NCBI RefSeq assembly: GCF_029872155.1
Contig: NZ_JARXLA010000003.1
Coordinates: 124,001 to 188,000 of the forward strand
Length of the DNA: 64,000 nt
DNA from: Hyphomicrobium sp. D-2
GTDB taxonomy: Bacteria > Pseudomonadota > Alphaproteobacteria > Rhizobiales > Hyphomicrobiaceae
Direction of reading: 5' to 3'
Shown: positions 9,032 through 18,395 of the stretch, piece by piece
Layout of the letters: each line of letters opens with the position of its first letter
How positions within the stretch are numbered: the first letter of the stretch is position 1
Translations under genes and position numbers: made by a program
The notes under the pieces: generated by a model
Databases searched by the model: none
What the model saw: only the letters and a program-made list of their open reading frames with translations
What the model was told of the DNA's origin: nothing

Positions 9032-9600
9032 GTGCGGTCGTCTTCCCGGTGCAGGGCGCCAAGCGCTTTCAATCCGCGATGTAGGGTGACACGCACTGCA
9101 ACTTCTTTCATTTGCAACCTTTCGGCCACTTCCTTGATCGACTGGCCATCGATGCTGACAGCCTGCACCACATCGCGCTGTCGTCCCGGCAAACCGTTGA
9201 CGAGGCGCTGTGCATCCTGGCGATCCAGCTCGCTGCTGTCCTCTTCGGCCGCCAGCGTGCCAATGATTGCGTCTATCGGCACCTGAATGCGTCTGCCTCG
9301 GCGGCGCAGTGCATCGATCAGCTTGTGTCGCGCAATAGCACGTACCCATGGCCCAAGTGGCTGCGCCGGGTCCCACGTATTGCGCTTGAGATGCAGCGCA
9401 AGCAACGTTTCCTGCAGTACATCCTCGACATCATTTAACGGCGCGCCTGCATGGGCGAAACCGCGCCGGATAGCTGAACGTAAACTTTGCGATAACGCAT
9501 GTAGCAAGGCGCGATACGCAGCATCGTCGCCAGCGAGCGCCGCTCGCATCTGCTCAGCCCATTCTTCCTCTCGCAGCGTCTGAACCACAAATCGCCCCAT
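9028..9600 (-). CDS. ECF-family RNA polymerase sigma factor (sigma-F-like)
   Basis: This 190-residue sigma factor has region 2 (AFL-type segment VEDVLQETLLALHLKRNTWDPAQPLGPWVRAIARHKLIDALRRR, about residues 57-100) and region 4 with its helix-turn-helix (LVNGLPGRQRDVVQAVSIDGQSIKEVAERLQMKEVAVRVTLHRGLKAL). WVRAIARHKLID is the canonical -10 recognition helix. It is translationally coupled to the NrsF-type gene, which identifies the group. A promoter-like motif of the sigma-F type lies directly upstream, suggesting autoregulation. Confidence 0.9.
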   Translation of the reverse strand: MGRFVVQTLREEEWAEQMRAALAGDDAAYRALLHALSQSLRSAIRRGFAHAGAPLNDVEDVLQETLLALHLKRNTWDPAQPLGPWVRAIARHKLIDALRRRGRRIQVPIDAIIGTLAAEEDSSELDRQDAQRLVNGLPGRQRDVVQAVSIDGQSIKEVAERLQMKEVAVRVTLHRGLKALGALHREDDRT

Positions 9601-9606
9601 AGGCTG

Positions 9607-9632
9607 TTCGCGGCCCGGTCATGGTTCGTTAC
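9607..9632 (-). promoter_or_regulatory. Sigma-F-like promoter of the sigma/anti-sigma operon
   Basis: On the minus strand GTAACG is followed by exactly 16 bases and then CGAA. This matches the Caulobacter sigma-F consensus GTAACC-N16-CGAA, as I remember it, with one mismatch. CGAA lies six bases before the ATG, so a transcript starting at the usual distance would be nearly leaderless. Confidence 0.5.
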
Positions 9633-9753
9633 AGCACCGCGGCGAGACAGCTAACGGGGCACGAAAGACGGGCTTTTGCCTTGCGTAGCAGGCCGGGACG
9701 GTAGCAGCAATCCATAATGGTTCTAAGGTGCAGCGCAGCTCATGCGCCGATGC

Positions 9754-12700
9754 TCAGGTCGCCGCAGATGCTGGGGTTGCAGGGCCCGGGGTCGCGCCAT
9801 CGCTCGACAACTCAACATCCGTCGCCGACGGAACTTCGTCCAGTTTTGCAGGCGCAGCGCCGCCAAGCTTGCGGTGTACGCGGTCGAGCATCAGGTAGAT
9901 CACCGGCGTCGTGTACAGCGTTAGGAACTGCGAAACGAACAGACCGCCGATGATGGTGATACCGAGCGGACGGCGGATTTCAGAACCCGGCCCTTCGGCG
10001 AATGCCAGCGGTATGGCGCCAAGCAGCGCGGCCAGCGTTGTCATCAGGATCGGACGGAACCGGGCCAGGCACGCTTCATAGATCGCGGCGGCTGGCTTCA
10101 TGCCGCGCTCGCGCTCACCATCGAGCGCGAAGTCGACCATCATGATGCCGTTCTTCTTGACGATGCCGATCAGAAGAATGACGCCGATGAGCGCCGTCAT
10201 CGAGAGTTCCATCTTCGCGAGGTAAAGCGCCAGCAGCGCCCCAAGCCCCGCCGATGGCAACGTCGAGATGATTGTGATGGGATGCGCCAGACTTTCGTAA
10301 AGCACGCCCAGCACGATGTAGACGGCGATAAGCGCCGCCAGAATGAGAAACAACTGCTGCGTTGACTGCGCGGCGAATGCCGCCGCATCACCAGCCATCT
10401 CGCCACGCAGATTTGACGGCGTGTGCAGATCCGCCATCGCCTGCTCGATGTCGTTCAGCGCCTGCTCCATCGTGAAGCCGGGGGCGATGTCGAAGCTGAT
10501 GGTGATGGCGGGGAACGGCCCCTGATGATTGATGCGCAGCGGAGCGGTGGTTTTCTCCATGCGGATGAGGCTGGTCAGCGGCACCTGCGAATTGCCATCG
10601 GCGCTGGGCACGAAAATATGCTGAAGGTCGGATGGATCGCGCTGCAGGCGGGGATCAACCTCAAGAATAACGCGATACTGGTTGCGCTGGGCATAGATCG
10701 TAGAAATCTGCCGCTGTGCAAACGCGTTGTTCATCGTGCTGTCGATGTCGGAAATGCGCACGCCCATGCGCGCAGCGGCCTCGCGATCGATCTTGACGTC
10801 GAGCTGCAGGCCGCCTGCCTGACGGTCGTCGGAAACATCGATGATGCTGGGGATGCTGCGCATGCGGGCCTGCACCTTGGGGGCCCATTCGTTCAGCTCG
10901 TCGATATCCGGATCCCACAGCGTATATTGATATTGCGAATTGCCCTGCCGTGCGCCGACGCGAATATCGCGCGACGGAAACATGCGCACCTCCGCGCCCT
11001 TGATATGCGAGAACTTGCCCCGCATGCGCTGCACGACCTGCGCAGTAGAAACGCCGCCGCGCTCCTCCAGCGGCTTGAGATCGATGAACATGCGGCCGGT
11101 GGTGCTGCCGCCGGGGCCAGGTCCGGAGCCGCCGAGCGACGAGCCGACGTTGTTGACCGCCGGATCGGCGAGCACCACGTCCAGCGCCTGCATCTGCAAT
11201 TTAAGCATGGCCTCGTAGGAGACATCCGCTGAAGCTTCCACCGATCCCATGATGAGGCCGGTGTCATCTTCGGGGAACATGCCCTTGGGGATCTGCACAT
11301 AGAGATGCGCGGTCAGCAGGATCACGCACAGCAGCGAGAACAGCGTGACAATCTGGTGCCGAAGCGCGACGCGCAGCGTGCGGGCATAGAGCCCAACCAT
11401 CCAGTCAAGGGCCGCCTCGACGATCCGGTCGAAGCGATTACGAATGCCTTCGTTGCTATGTTTGATGAAGTGAGCGCAGATCATCGGCGTAACCGACAAC
11501 GACACGACGACTGACACCGCAATCGCGACGACGAGCGTTACCGAGAACTCGCGCAGCATGCGGCCCATCACGCCGCCCATGAACAGCACTGGAATGAACG
11601 CGGCGATAAGCGACACGCTGATCGATATGACGGTAAAGCCGATCTGGCGCGCACCCAGAAGGGCAGCGCGCATCGGCTCCATGCCCTTTTCGAGATTGCG
11701 AAACACGTTCTCGATCATGACGATGGCGTCATCGACAACGAAGCCGACCGCGATGACGAATGCCATCAACGTGAGATTGTTCACCGAATAGCCAAGCGCC
11801 CACATGACGGCGCATGTTCCGGCCAGTGACAGCGGCACCGTGATGCCCGCCGCGATCGTCGGTGTGATGCGGCGCAGGAAAACGAACACAACCACCATCA
11901 CAAGCGCGATGGACAGCACCAGCGTGAACTGCATGTCATGCACGCTGGCGCGGATGGTCATGGTGCGGTCGGTGACAATGTGCAGATCGACGCCCGCAGG
12001 CATCCAGCGCTCAAGATTAGGCAGCATCGCCTTCACGCCATCGACCGTTTCCAGCACGTTGGCGTCCGGCTGCTTGCGGATGATGAGCAGTACGGCCGGT
12101 TTGCGGTCATGCAGCGCCGTAGACCGTGAATTGAGCGTGCCGTGTTCGACCTTGGCGACATTCGACAGCCGCACGACGTTGCCGTTGCTCGTCTTCAGGA
12201 CAAGCGCGCCGTAGTCGTCGGGATCGAGAAGTTGCGTGTTGGTCTCGACCGTCAACGCGCTCTTGTCGCCGTCGATCACGCCAACCGGTTCAAGCGCATT
12301 GGCTGCGGTGATGGCATTGCGCACTTCATCCATGCTGACGCCGACACCGGCCAGCAGGGTAGGATTCACGCGCACGCGAATTGCAGGCTGCTCCGCGCCG
12401 CTGACATCCACCTGCGCAACGCCCGGCACCTGCGAGATGCGCTGCGCGACGATGGTGTCCGCGGTGTCATAGACCTCGCTGGGCGACATCGTGTCGGAGG
12501 TTAGCGCCAGGATCAGCACCGGCGACGCTGAGGGATTGTATTTGCGGAACGTCGGCACCTGCGGCAGATCACCGGGCAGATCCGCCGCGGCTGCGTTCAG
12601 CGCCGCCTGCACATCGCGCGCGGCGCCATCAACGTCGCGGCTGAGATCGAACTGCACCAGAATGCTGGCCGAGCCCTGCGAGCTGGAAGATGTGAGTTCA

Positions 12701-12933
12701 GTGACGCCTGCAATCTCACCCAGGCGGCGTTCGATGGGCGCGGCGATGGTGGCCGCCATCGTCTGCGGATCGGCGCCGGGGCTGCTGGCCTGCACGCGAA
12801 TGGTCGGGAAATCCACCGCTGGCAGGCTGGCGACGGGCAGATCGTAGTAGGCGGTGGCGCCGAGCAGGAACAGGCCGATCGCCATCAGCGCGGTGCCGAT
12901 CGGGCGTTTGATGAACGGAGCGGAGAAGTTCAT
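9754..12933 (-). CDS. mdtC: RND transporter, second permease of an MdtABC-like pump
   Basis: The 1059-residue inner-membrane transporter opens with MNFSAPFIKRPIGTALMAIGLFLLGATAYYDLPVASLPAVDFPTI, the typical MdtB/MdtC start. Its TM4 aspartates are in VGFVVDDAIVMIENVFRNLEKG, and GIVKKNGIMMVDFALDGERERG is a C-terminal family signature. It follows another permease of the same type with 14 bases between. In the Mdt system two MdtB and one MdtC form a heterotrimer, and the MdtC subunit conducts protons. The MdtC name here rests on gene order. The tail after the last helix is rich in Ala, Thr and Pro. Confidence 0.88.
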   Translation of the reverse strand: MNFSAPFIKRPIGTALMAIGLFLLGATAYYDLPVASLPAVDFPTIRVQASSPGADPQTMAATIAAPIERRLGEIAGVTELTSSSSQGSASILVQFDLSRDVDGAARDVQAALNAAAADLPGDLPQVPTFRKYNPSASPVLILALTSDTMSPSEVYDTADTIVAQRISQVPGVAQVDVSGAEQPAIRVRVNPTLLAGVGVSMDEVRNAITAANALEPVGVIDGDKSALTVETNTQLLDPDDYGALVLKTSNGNVVRLSNVAKVEHGTLNSRSTALHDRKPAVLLIIRKQPDANVLETVDGVKAMLPNLERWMPAGVDLHIVTDRTMTIRASVHDMQFTLVLSIALVMVVVFVFLRRITPTIAAGITVPLSLAGTCAVMWALGYSVNNLTLMAFVIAVGFVVDDAIVMIENVFRNLEKGMEPMRAALLGARQIGFTVISISVSLIAAFIPVLFMGGVMGRMLREFSVTLVVAIAVSVVVSLSVTPMICAHFIKHSNEGIRNRFDRIVEAALDWMVGLYARTLRVALRHQIVTLFSLLCVILLTAHLYVQIPKGMFPEDDTGLIMGSVEASADVSYEAMLKLQMQALDVVLADPAVNNVGSSLGGSGPGPGGSTTGRMFIDLKPLEERGGVSTAQVVQRMRGKFSHIKGAEVRMFPSRDIRVGARQGNSQYQYTLWDPDIDELNEWAPKVQARMRSIPSIIDVSDDRQAGGLQLDVKIDREAAARMGVRISDIDSTMNNAFAQRQISTIYAQRNQYRVILEVDPRLQRDPSDLQHIFVPSADGNSQVPLTSLIRMEKTTAPLRINHQGPFPAITISFDIAPGFTMEQALNDIEQAMADLHTPSNLRGEMAGDAAAFAAQSTQQLFLILAALIAVYIVLGVLYESLAHPITIISTLPSAGLGALLALYLAKMELSMTALIGVILLIGIVKKNGIMMVDFALDGERERGMKPAAAIYEACLARFRPILMTTLAALLGAIPLAFAEGPGSEIRRPLGITIIGGLFVSQFLTLYTTPVIYLMLDRVHRKLGGAAPAKLDEVPSATDVELSSDGATPGPATPASAAT

Positions 12934-12947
12934 GGCGCTGCGCTCCG

Positions 12948-15900
12948 CTATTCTGCTGCGGCAGGGTTGCCAGCCGCATTCGCTGCCGGCGTTGCGTTTG
13001 CAGCTGCGGGCGAACCACCGGTCAGCCGTGCCTTGAGCCGTTCCATCGCCAGATAGATCACCGGCGTTGTGTAGAGCGTCAGTAGCTGGCTGAGGATCAG
13101 GCCGCCGACAATGGTGATGCCGAGCGGATTGCGCAGCTCCGAGCCGACGCCGCCTTCAAGCGCCAGCGGCAGCGCGCCGAACAGAGCGGCCAGCGTGGTC
13201 ATGATGATGGGGCGGAAGCGCAGCAGCGCTGCCTCGACGATGGAGTCGCGAGGGTTGAGGCCGCGCTCGCGTTCGGCGTCGAGGGCGAAGTCGATCATCA
13301 TGATCGCGTTCTTTTTCACGATGCCCATCAGCAGCACGATGCCGATCAATGCCACCAGCGACAGATCGAGTCCTGCGAGCATCAGCGCCAACAGTGCACC
13401 GATGCCGGCCGATGGCAGTGTGGTGAGGATCGTGAACGGGTGGATGAGGCTTTCATACAGAATGCCGAGCACGATGTAGATGGTGACGATGGCGGCGAGG
13501 ATGAGCCACGGCTGGCTCTGAAGCGATGCCGCGAACTCGCTGGCGTCACCGAAGAAGTTGCCGGTGACCGACGACGGCATGCCGATCGCGGCTTCAGCTT
13601 GGGCGACGATCTCGACCGCGTCGCTAAGCGCAGCGCCGGGCACAAGGTTGAAGCTGATGGTCTCGGCCGGGAACTGATCCAGATGGCTGACGGCCAGCGG
13701 CGCTGTCGTGTGCGTAATCTTGGCGACGGAGGTAAGCGGCACCTGCGCACCGTTGCTGGAAGGTACGAAAAGGCGGTTGAGCCGCGACGGGTCGGTGCGG
13801 AACTGCGGCATCGCCTCCAGCACGACGCGATACTGGTTGGCCTGCGCGTAGATGGTGGAAACCTGGCGCTGGCCGAATGAATCGTTCAACGCGTCGGCTA
13901 CTGCCTGCACGGTGACGCCAAGGCGCCCCGCAACCTCGCGATCAACATCAACGCGGATGCGCGCGCCTTCGCTCATCGTTTCGAGGTTAACATCGCTGAG
14001 CATCGGCGAACGGGCGAGCTCGGCGGCGAGCTTCTGCGTCCACTCCTTCACTTCGTCGATGTCGGTGCTGACGAGCGTATATTGATACTGCGCGCGGCTG
14101 GTGCGGGTGGCGATCTGCACGTCCTGCACCGGCTGGAAGTACACCGTGATACCGGGAATGGCCGAGACCGCCTGCTGCAGACGCTCGACAATGCCAGCTG
14201 CAAGCACCTCGCGTTGTGCGCGCGGAATGAGCGTGATCTTCAGGTGCGCGATGTTCGGCGTCGGATTGAGCTGGCCGACACCGACGACGGCGACAACGCC
14301 AGCGACGGTCGGATCCTGGCTGACAAGCTTGGCCACCTCCGATTGCAGGCGGCTAAGCTCGGTGAAAGATACCTGCGGTTCGGCTTCCAGCGTGGCGGTG
14401 ATGAGGCCGGTGTCCTGCGCCGGCAGGAAGCCCTTGGGCATCGCCACGTACATCCACACCGTGATCACCAGCGTCAACGCAGTCACCATCAGCGTCGCGG
14501 TCTGGTGGCGCAGCACAACCTCAAGACTGCGGCGATAGCCTTCGATGATGCCATCGAAGACCCAGTTGAACCCGCGGCTCAAAACGTTGCCGCGCCGCTC
14601 CGGCTCATGCTTCAGCAACTTGGCCGCCATCATCGGCGTCAGCGTCAGCGAGACAACGGCCGACACCGTCACCGCGATGGTGAGCGTGAGGGCGAACTCG
14701 CGGAACATGCGGCCGACAAGCCCGGTCATGAACAGCAGCGGGATGAACACTGCAATCAGCGATAGCGTCAGCGAGATGACGGTGAAGCCGATTTCGCGCG
14801 CGCCATCGAGCGCAGCACGCAGCGGCTTCTGGCCTTTCTCGATATGGCGGACGATGTTCTCGATCATCACGATGGCGTCGTCGACAACAAAGCCGGTGCC
14901 GATGGTCAGTGCCATCAGCGAGAGGTTGTCGAGCGAGAAGCCGAAGAAATACATCACCGCGAACGTAGCGATGAGAGACACCGGCAGTGCGACGCCGGCG
15001 ATGATGGTGGCGCGGCCGGAGCGCAGGAACACCAGCACCACCATGACGATCAGCGCCACCGACAACACCAGCGTGAACTGCACGTCGTGGATCGACGCGC
15101 GGATCGTATCGGTGCGGTCATGCACCAGCGTCAGCTTCACGCTTGTCGGCAGCGCGCGCTCGATGCGTGGCAGCTCTTCGGTCAGGCGTTCGACGGTTTC
15201 AATGACGTTGGCGCCAGGCTGGCGCTGCACGTCGATGATGACAGCGGGCGAATTCTGGTACCAGCCACCGACGCGGGCGTTTTCCAGCCCCTCGGTTACG
15301 TCGGCAACATCCTTCAAGCGCACCGGCGCGCCGTTGCGATATGCGATGACCACGTCGCGATAGGCAGCCGCCGATGCGATCTGGTCGTTGGCGGCGATGG
15401 AATAGCTTTGATGCGTTCCGTCGAGCGAGCCCTTGGGGCCGGAAACGTTCGAGCTGGTGATCGCGCTGTTGACGTCGGAAATGCTGAGGCCATACGCGGC
15501 GAGGCGCGAAATGTCGGCCTGGATGCGCACGGCAGGGCGAATGCCACCCTCAACCGAGACATGGCCAACACCGCTGACGGTGGAGAGGCGTTGCGCGATC
15601 AGCGTATCGGCCAGATCGCTCAATTCGCGCATGGATACGATGTCGGACGTGAGCGCCAGCGTGACGATAGCGCTGTCGGCCGGGTTCACCTTCGCGTACG
15701 TCGGCGGATATGGCAGGTTGCGCGGCAGCGTCGAACCGGCGGCATTGATGGCCGACTGCACATCCTGTGAAGCGGCGTCGATATCGCGGCCCAGGTTGAA
15801 CTGCAGCGTGATCTTGCTGAGCCCGAACGAACTCGTCGATGTCATCGTCGCAAGATCGGGAATGCGGCCGAACTCGCGCTCCAGCGACGCCGTGACGAGC

Positions 15901-16082
15901 GTAGACATCGTCTGCGGGTTCGCACCGGGAAGCTGGGTCGTCACCTGAATGGTGGGAAAATCAACCTGCGGCAGCGATGAAACCGGTAGCCAGAAATAGC
16001 CCAGCCATCCGCCGAGGATCATGGCGAAGGCGAGGAGTGAGGTGGCGACCGGCCTCAGGATGAATGGGGCCGATACGCTCAT
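12948..16082 (-). CDS. mdtB: RND transporter, first permease of an MdtABC-like pump
   Basis: The 1044-residue transporter starts MSVSAPFILRPVATSLLAFAMILGGWLGYFWLPVSSLPQVDFPTIQVTTQLPGANPQTM, as in MdtB/MuxB proteins. TM4 carries the aspartates (GTGFVVDDAIVMIENIVRHIEKGQ) and the C-terminal half has GIVKKNAIMMIDFALDAERERG. Its ATG overlaps the stop of the adaptor gene by four bases, and the second permease follows at once, so the three genes form one operon. The alanine-rich tail beyond the last helix is probably unstructured. Substrates are not predictable; homologues export bile salts, aminocoumarins and similar compounds. Confidence 0.9.
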   Translation of the reverse strand: MSVSAPFILRPVATSLLAFAMILGGWLGYFWLPVSSLPQVDFPTIQVTTQLPGANPQTMSTLVTASLEREFGRIPDLATMTSTSSFGLSKITLQFNLGRDIDAASQDVQSAINAAGSTLPRNLPYPPTYAKVNPADSAIVTLALTSDIVSMRELSDLADTLIAQRLSTVSGVGHVSVEGGIRPAVRIQADISRLAAYGLSISDVNSAITSSNVSGPKGSLDGTHQSYSIAANDQIASAAAYRDVVIAYRNGAPVRLKDVADVTEGLENARVGGWYQNSPAVIIDVQRQPGANVIETVERLTEELPRIERALPTSVKLTLVHDRTDTIRASIHDVQFTLVLSVALIVMVVLVFLRSGRATIIAGVALPVSLIATFAVMYFFGFSLDNLSLMALTIGTGFVVDDAIVMIENIVRHIEKGQKPLRAALDGAREIGFTVISLTLSLIAVFIPLLFMTGLVGRMFREFALTLTIAVTVSAVVSLTLTPMMAAKLLKHEPERRGNVLSRGFNWVFDGIIEGYRRSLEVVLRHQTATLMVTALTLVITVWMYVAMPKGFLPAQDTGLITATLEAEPQVSFTELSRLQSEVAKLVSQDPTVAGVVAVVGVGQLNPTPNIAHLKITLIPRAQREVLAAGIVERLQQAVSAIPGITVYFQPVQDVQIATRTSRAQYQYTLVSTDIDEVKEWTQKLAAELARSPMLSDVNLETMSEGARIRVDVDREVAGRLGVTVQAVADALNDSFGQRQVSTIYAQANQYRVVLEAMPQFRTDPSRLNRLFVPSSNGAQVPLTSVAKITHTTAPLAVSHLDQFPAETISFNLVPGAALSDAVEIVAQAEAAIGMPSSVTGNFFGDASEFAASLQSQPWLILAAIVTIYIVLGILYESLIHPFTILTTLPSAGIGALLALMLAGLDLSLVALIGIVLLMGIVKKNAIMMIDFALDAERERGLNPRDSIVEAALLRFRPIIMTTLAALFGALPLALEGGVGSELRNPLGITIVGGLILSQLLTLYTTPVIYLAMERLKARLTGGSPAAANATPAANAAGNPAAAE

Positions 16083-17470
16083 GGCGCGTTACCCGAAGCG
16101 GAGCCTTCGACGTTGGCGCGTTTGCCTGCACCGGGCGCGCCCTTACCCGAAGCATCGCCGTCGCGCTGGCGGCGGCCTTCGCCGTTGCCACGGTTGGAGC
16201 GCTGCGCCGGAGCAGCAGCTGCTGCCGTTGCGGGAGCCAGCCCATTGATCGATGCGGTATCGCCGGGCGCGCCGCGACGTGCGGACGCCTGCGAAGGCCC
16301 TTCACGGCCAGCGCCGGAGGTTGCAGGCGGCGGAGCAGCGTCACCGGGGGCATCGACGCGGACATCGGCGCCATCCTTCAGGCGCGAGAAGCCGGTGGTG
16401 ACGACCTTATCCGTGGCGGCAACGCCGCTGGCGATCACCGAAAGGTTTTCGTCCTGCTGCGTGATCGTCACATTGCGCAGTCGAGCCTTGTTCTCAGCAT
16501 CGACGACGTAAACGAACGCACCTTCCGGACCACGCTGGATTGCGGCGGTGGGTACAACGACAACCTGATCGAGCGTGTCAACCAGCAGGCGCACGTTGAC
16601 GAACTGCCCAGGCCAGAGCTGCAGATCCTTGTTATCGAAGTCGGCCTTCAGCCGGATGGTGCCGGTGTTCTGGTCCACCTGATTGTCGACCACCTGCAGT
16701 TCGCCGGTATCGATCACGCTCTTGCTGTCGGTCTCCAACGCTTCCACCTTCAGTGCGCGCTTGGCGGATGCGCGGTTGATCGAAGGCAGATCCTGCTGCG
16801 GCAGGGTGAAGACAACCGAGATCGGCTGCACTTCAGTGATGACGACGATGCCGGCATCGGAGGCGCGCACGAGATTGCCGACGTCAACCATACGCATGCC
16901 GGTGCGGCCGGAAATCGGCGCCACAACGCTGGCATAATTCAGATAGGCGCGCGCGCTTTCGATCGCAGCGTCGTCCTGTTTGATCTGCGCTTCGAGCTGA
17001 GCCACCAGCGCGCGCTGGGTGTCCACGGTCTTGGCAGCGATGACGTTGGAGGAAAGCTTGGTGTAGCGCTCCAGATCCAGCTTGGCGTTGGCGAGCTGGC
17101 TTTCATCGAGCGCCTTCTTGGCCAGCGCCTGGTCTAGCTGGGCCTGATAGGTGACAGGGTCGATCTGCACGAGCAGATCACCGGCCTTCACTTCCTGGCC
17201 TTCCTTGAAATCGACCGAAAGGATCTGACCGTCGACCTGCGGACGCACAGTTACCGTGTTGCGGCCCCGCGCCGTGCCCACACCATCCAGCCAGACCGGA
17301 ATGTTGGCCAGCTTTGCATCGGCAACAACCACTGGCACCGGACCAGCCATGCGAGCGCCACGGAAGCCGCCGCGCTGGGGTGTGTTGCTGCCCTGCGTGT
17401 AATAGATCGCAGCGGCTGTGATGCCGGCAATGGCGAGGATCGCAAACAATGATTTGAAGAATTTTCTCAC
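16079..17470 (-). CDS. mdtA: RND periplasmic adaptor, MdtA-like
   Basis: I chose the GTG at 17470 (VRKFFKSLFAILAIAGITAAAIYYTQG) because AGGA sits seven bases upstream and a membrane anchor follows at once. The open frame reaches 17665 but adds 65 residues with no adaptor character. The 463-residue product shows the lipoyl motif VRPQVDGQILSVDFKEGQEVKAGDLLVQIDP, a helical hairpin and SVVAPISGRTGMRMVDVGNLV, then VVVVPTAAIQRGPEGAFVYVVD near the end of the barrel domain. A long low-complexity tail (about 90 residues rich in Gly, Ala, Arg, Pro) is unusual for the family. It is the first gene of the three-gene pump operon. Confidence 0.9.
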   Translation of the reverse strand: MRKFFKSLFAILAIAGITAAAIYYTQGSNTPQRGGFRGARMAGPVPVVVADAKLANIPVWLDGVGTARGRNTVTVRPQVDGQILSVDFKEGQEVKAGDLLVQIDPVTYQAQLDQALAKKALDESQLANAKLDLERYTKLSSNVIAAKTVDTQRALVAQLEAQIKQDDAAIESARAYLNYASVVAPISGRTGMRMVDVGNLVRASDAGIVVITEVQPISVVFTLPQQDLPSINRASAKRALKVEALETDSKSVIDTGELQVVDNQVDQNTGTIRLKADFDNKDLQLWPGQFVNVRLLVDTLDQVVVVPTAAIQRGPEGAFVYVVDAENKARLRNVTITQQDENLSVIASGVAATDKVVTTGFSRLKDGADVRVDAPGDAAPPPATSGAGREGPSQASARRGAPGDTASINGLAPATAAAAAPAQRSNRGNGEGRRQRDGDASGKGAPGAGKRANVEGSASGNAP

Positions 17471-17907
17471 TGGCGTTCCTGTCCCAAAATCTGCCCCTGA
17501 CCAGAGACTGCAAAGCGGCAACACTGCGGCGTCGATCATGAAAACGGTCGGTAGGGCTAAAACCGTCGCTGCAATCGCCCCGGTGCTACAACCTTTTTGT
17601 AACAGAACCCGCGATTGCGACCCTGGATAGAATGCCCTGAGAGGCACAATCAGTGCGTTGCACACAGCTCACACGTCTGGGCGCGGATACCCTGCGGCTT
17701 GAAGTGTCAGTGGCTTGCGATTGTGGGGCAGGGCTTTTGCCAATAGACAGGGCGCTCTCTCAATCCGCCCGTGCCGGATCATCCATCGGACCTGTAGGGC
17801 GGTCATACCCTGGCCCCGGAGCTGCGATCATACTTCTTGTTATGGGGTGTTACACCCGCAGCTATCTTTCATTCTCACAACATGTAAAGCGTTGAATTAT
17901 CAAAGTT
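17471..17907 (+). other. Non-coding stretch between the pump operon and a small membrane protein gene
   Basis: I see no convincing gene. The short open frames lack ribosome binding sites and coding character. The left part must hold the promoter of the mdtA-like operon (minus strand). The right end becomes AT-richer just before 17908, as expected for a promoter of the following gene. Confidence 0.5.
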
Positions 17908-18276
17908 ATGCGGAAAAATTCTGATGTGAAATGGCGTCCTGCGCGCCCTCGCGGCGGTGCGGTTCGGCGTTGGTTGGGGCCGATGGTGCTGGCCGCCACG
18001 GCGGTCATGAGCATCTGGTGGCTCCGGCCCGCCATCTGGCCGACCGCTGAAGCCGTGCAGCATATGCCGGAGCAGCCCGCGTCGCCCAAGGCGCTGGCGA
18101 GCGATGCGACCGGCGTGCAGGAGACCGGCATGCAGGAGAATGTTCCTCAGCCACGCCCGGCGCGACAGATCCGCCGATCGGAGAGCAGGCGTGACGCCGG
18201 CCAGCAAGAATATGGCTACGCCAGTCCGCCCCCTCGGCATCAGCCGCCGCCCCGGCGTGGTGCAGCTGATTATTGA
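17908..18276 (+). CDS. Small predicted single-pass membrane protein
   Basis: I do not recognise this 122-residue product. It has a basic N-terminus (RPARPRGGAVRR), one likely transmembrane helix (LGPMVLAATAVMSIWWL, about residues 23-39), and a periplasmic-side tail rich in Pro, Gln and Arg ending in PPPRHQPPPRRGAADY. The third codon positions are strongly GC-rich, as in the neighbouring genes, which supports coding. The ribosome binding site is weak. The upstream DNA is AT-rich and could hold a promoter. It could be a small envelope protein; a false call is possible. Confidence 0.45.
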   Translation: MRKNSDVKWRPARPRGGAVRRWLGPMVLAATAVMSIWWLRPAIWPTAEAVQHMPEQPASPKALASDATGVQETGMQENVPQPRPARQIRRSESRRDAGQQEYGYASPPPRHQPPPRRGAADY

Positions 18277-18395
18277 AAAGCTAGGGCAAGCATACGCGGC
18301 GACCTTGCGCTGCCGCGAGGGCATCACCTTGCAACGGCTCTACGCGGCTTTGATCCGCTGTTTGCCCGGTCAAATGCTGCGATCAGCCTGATCCA

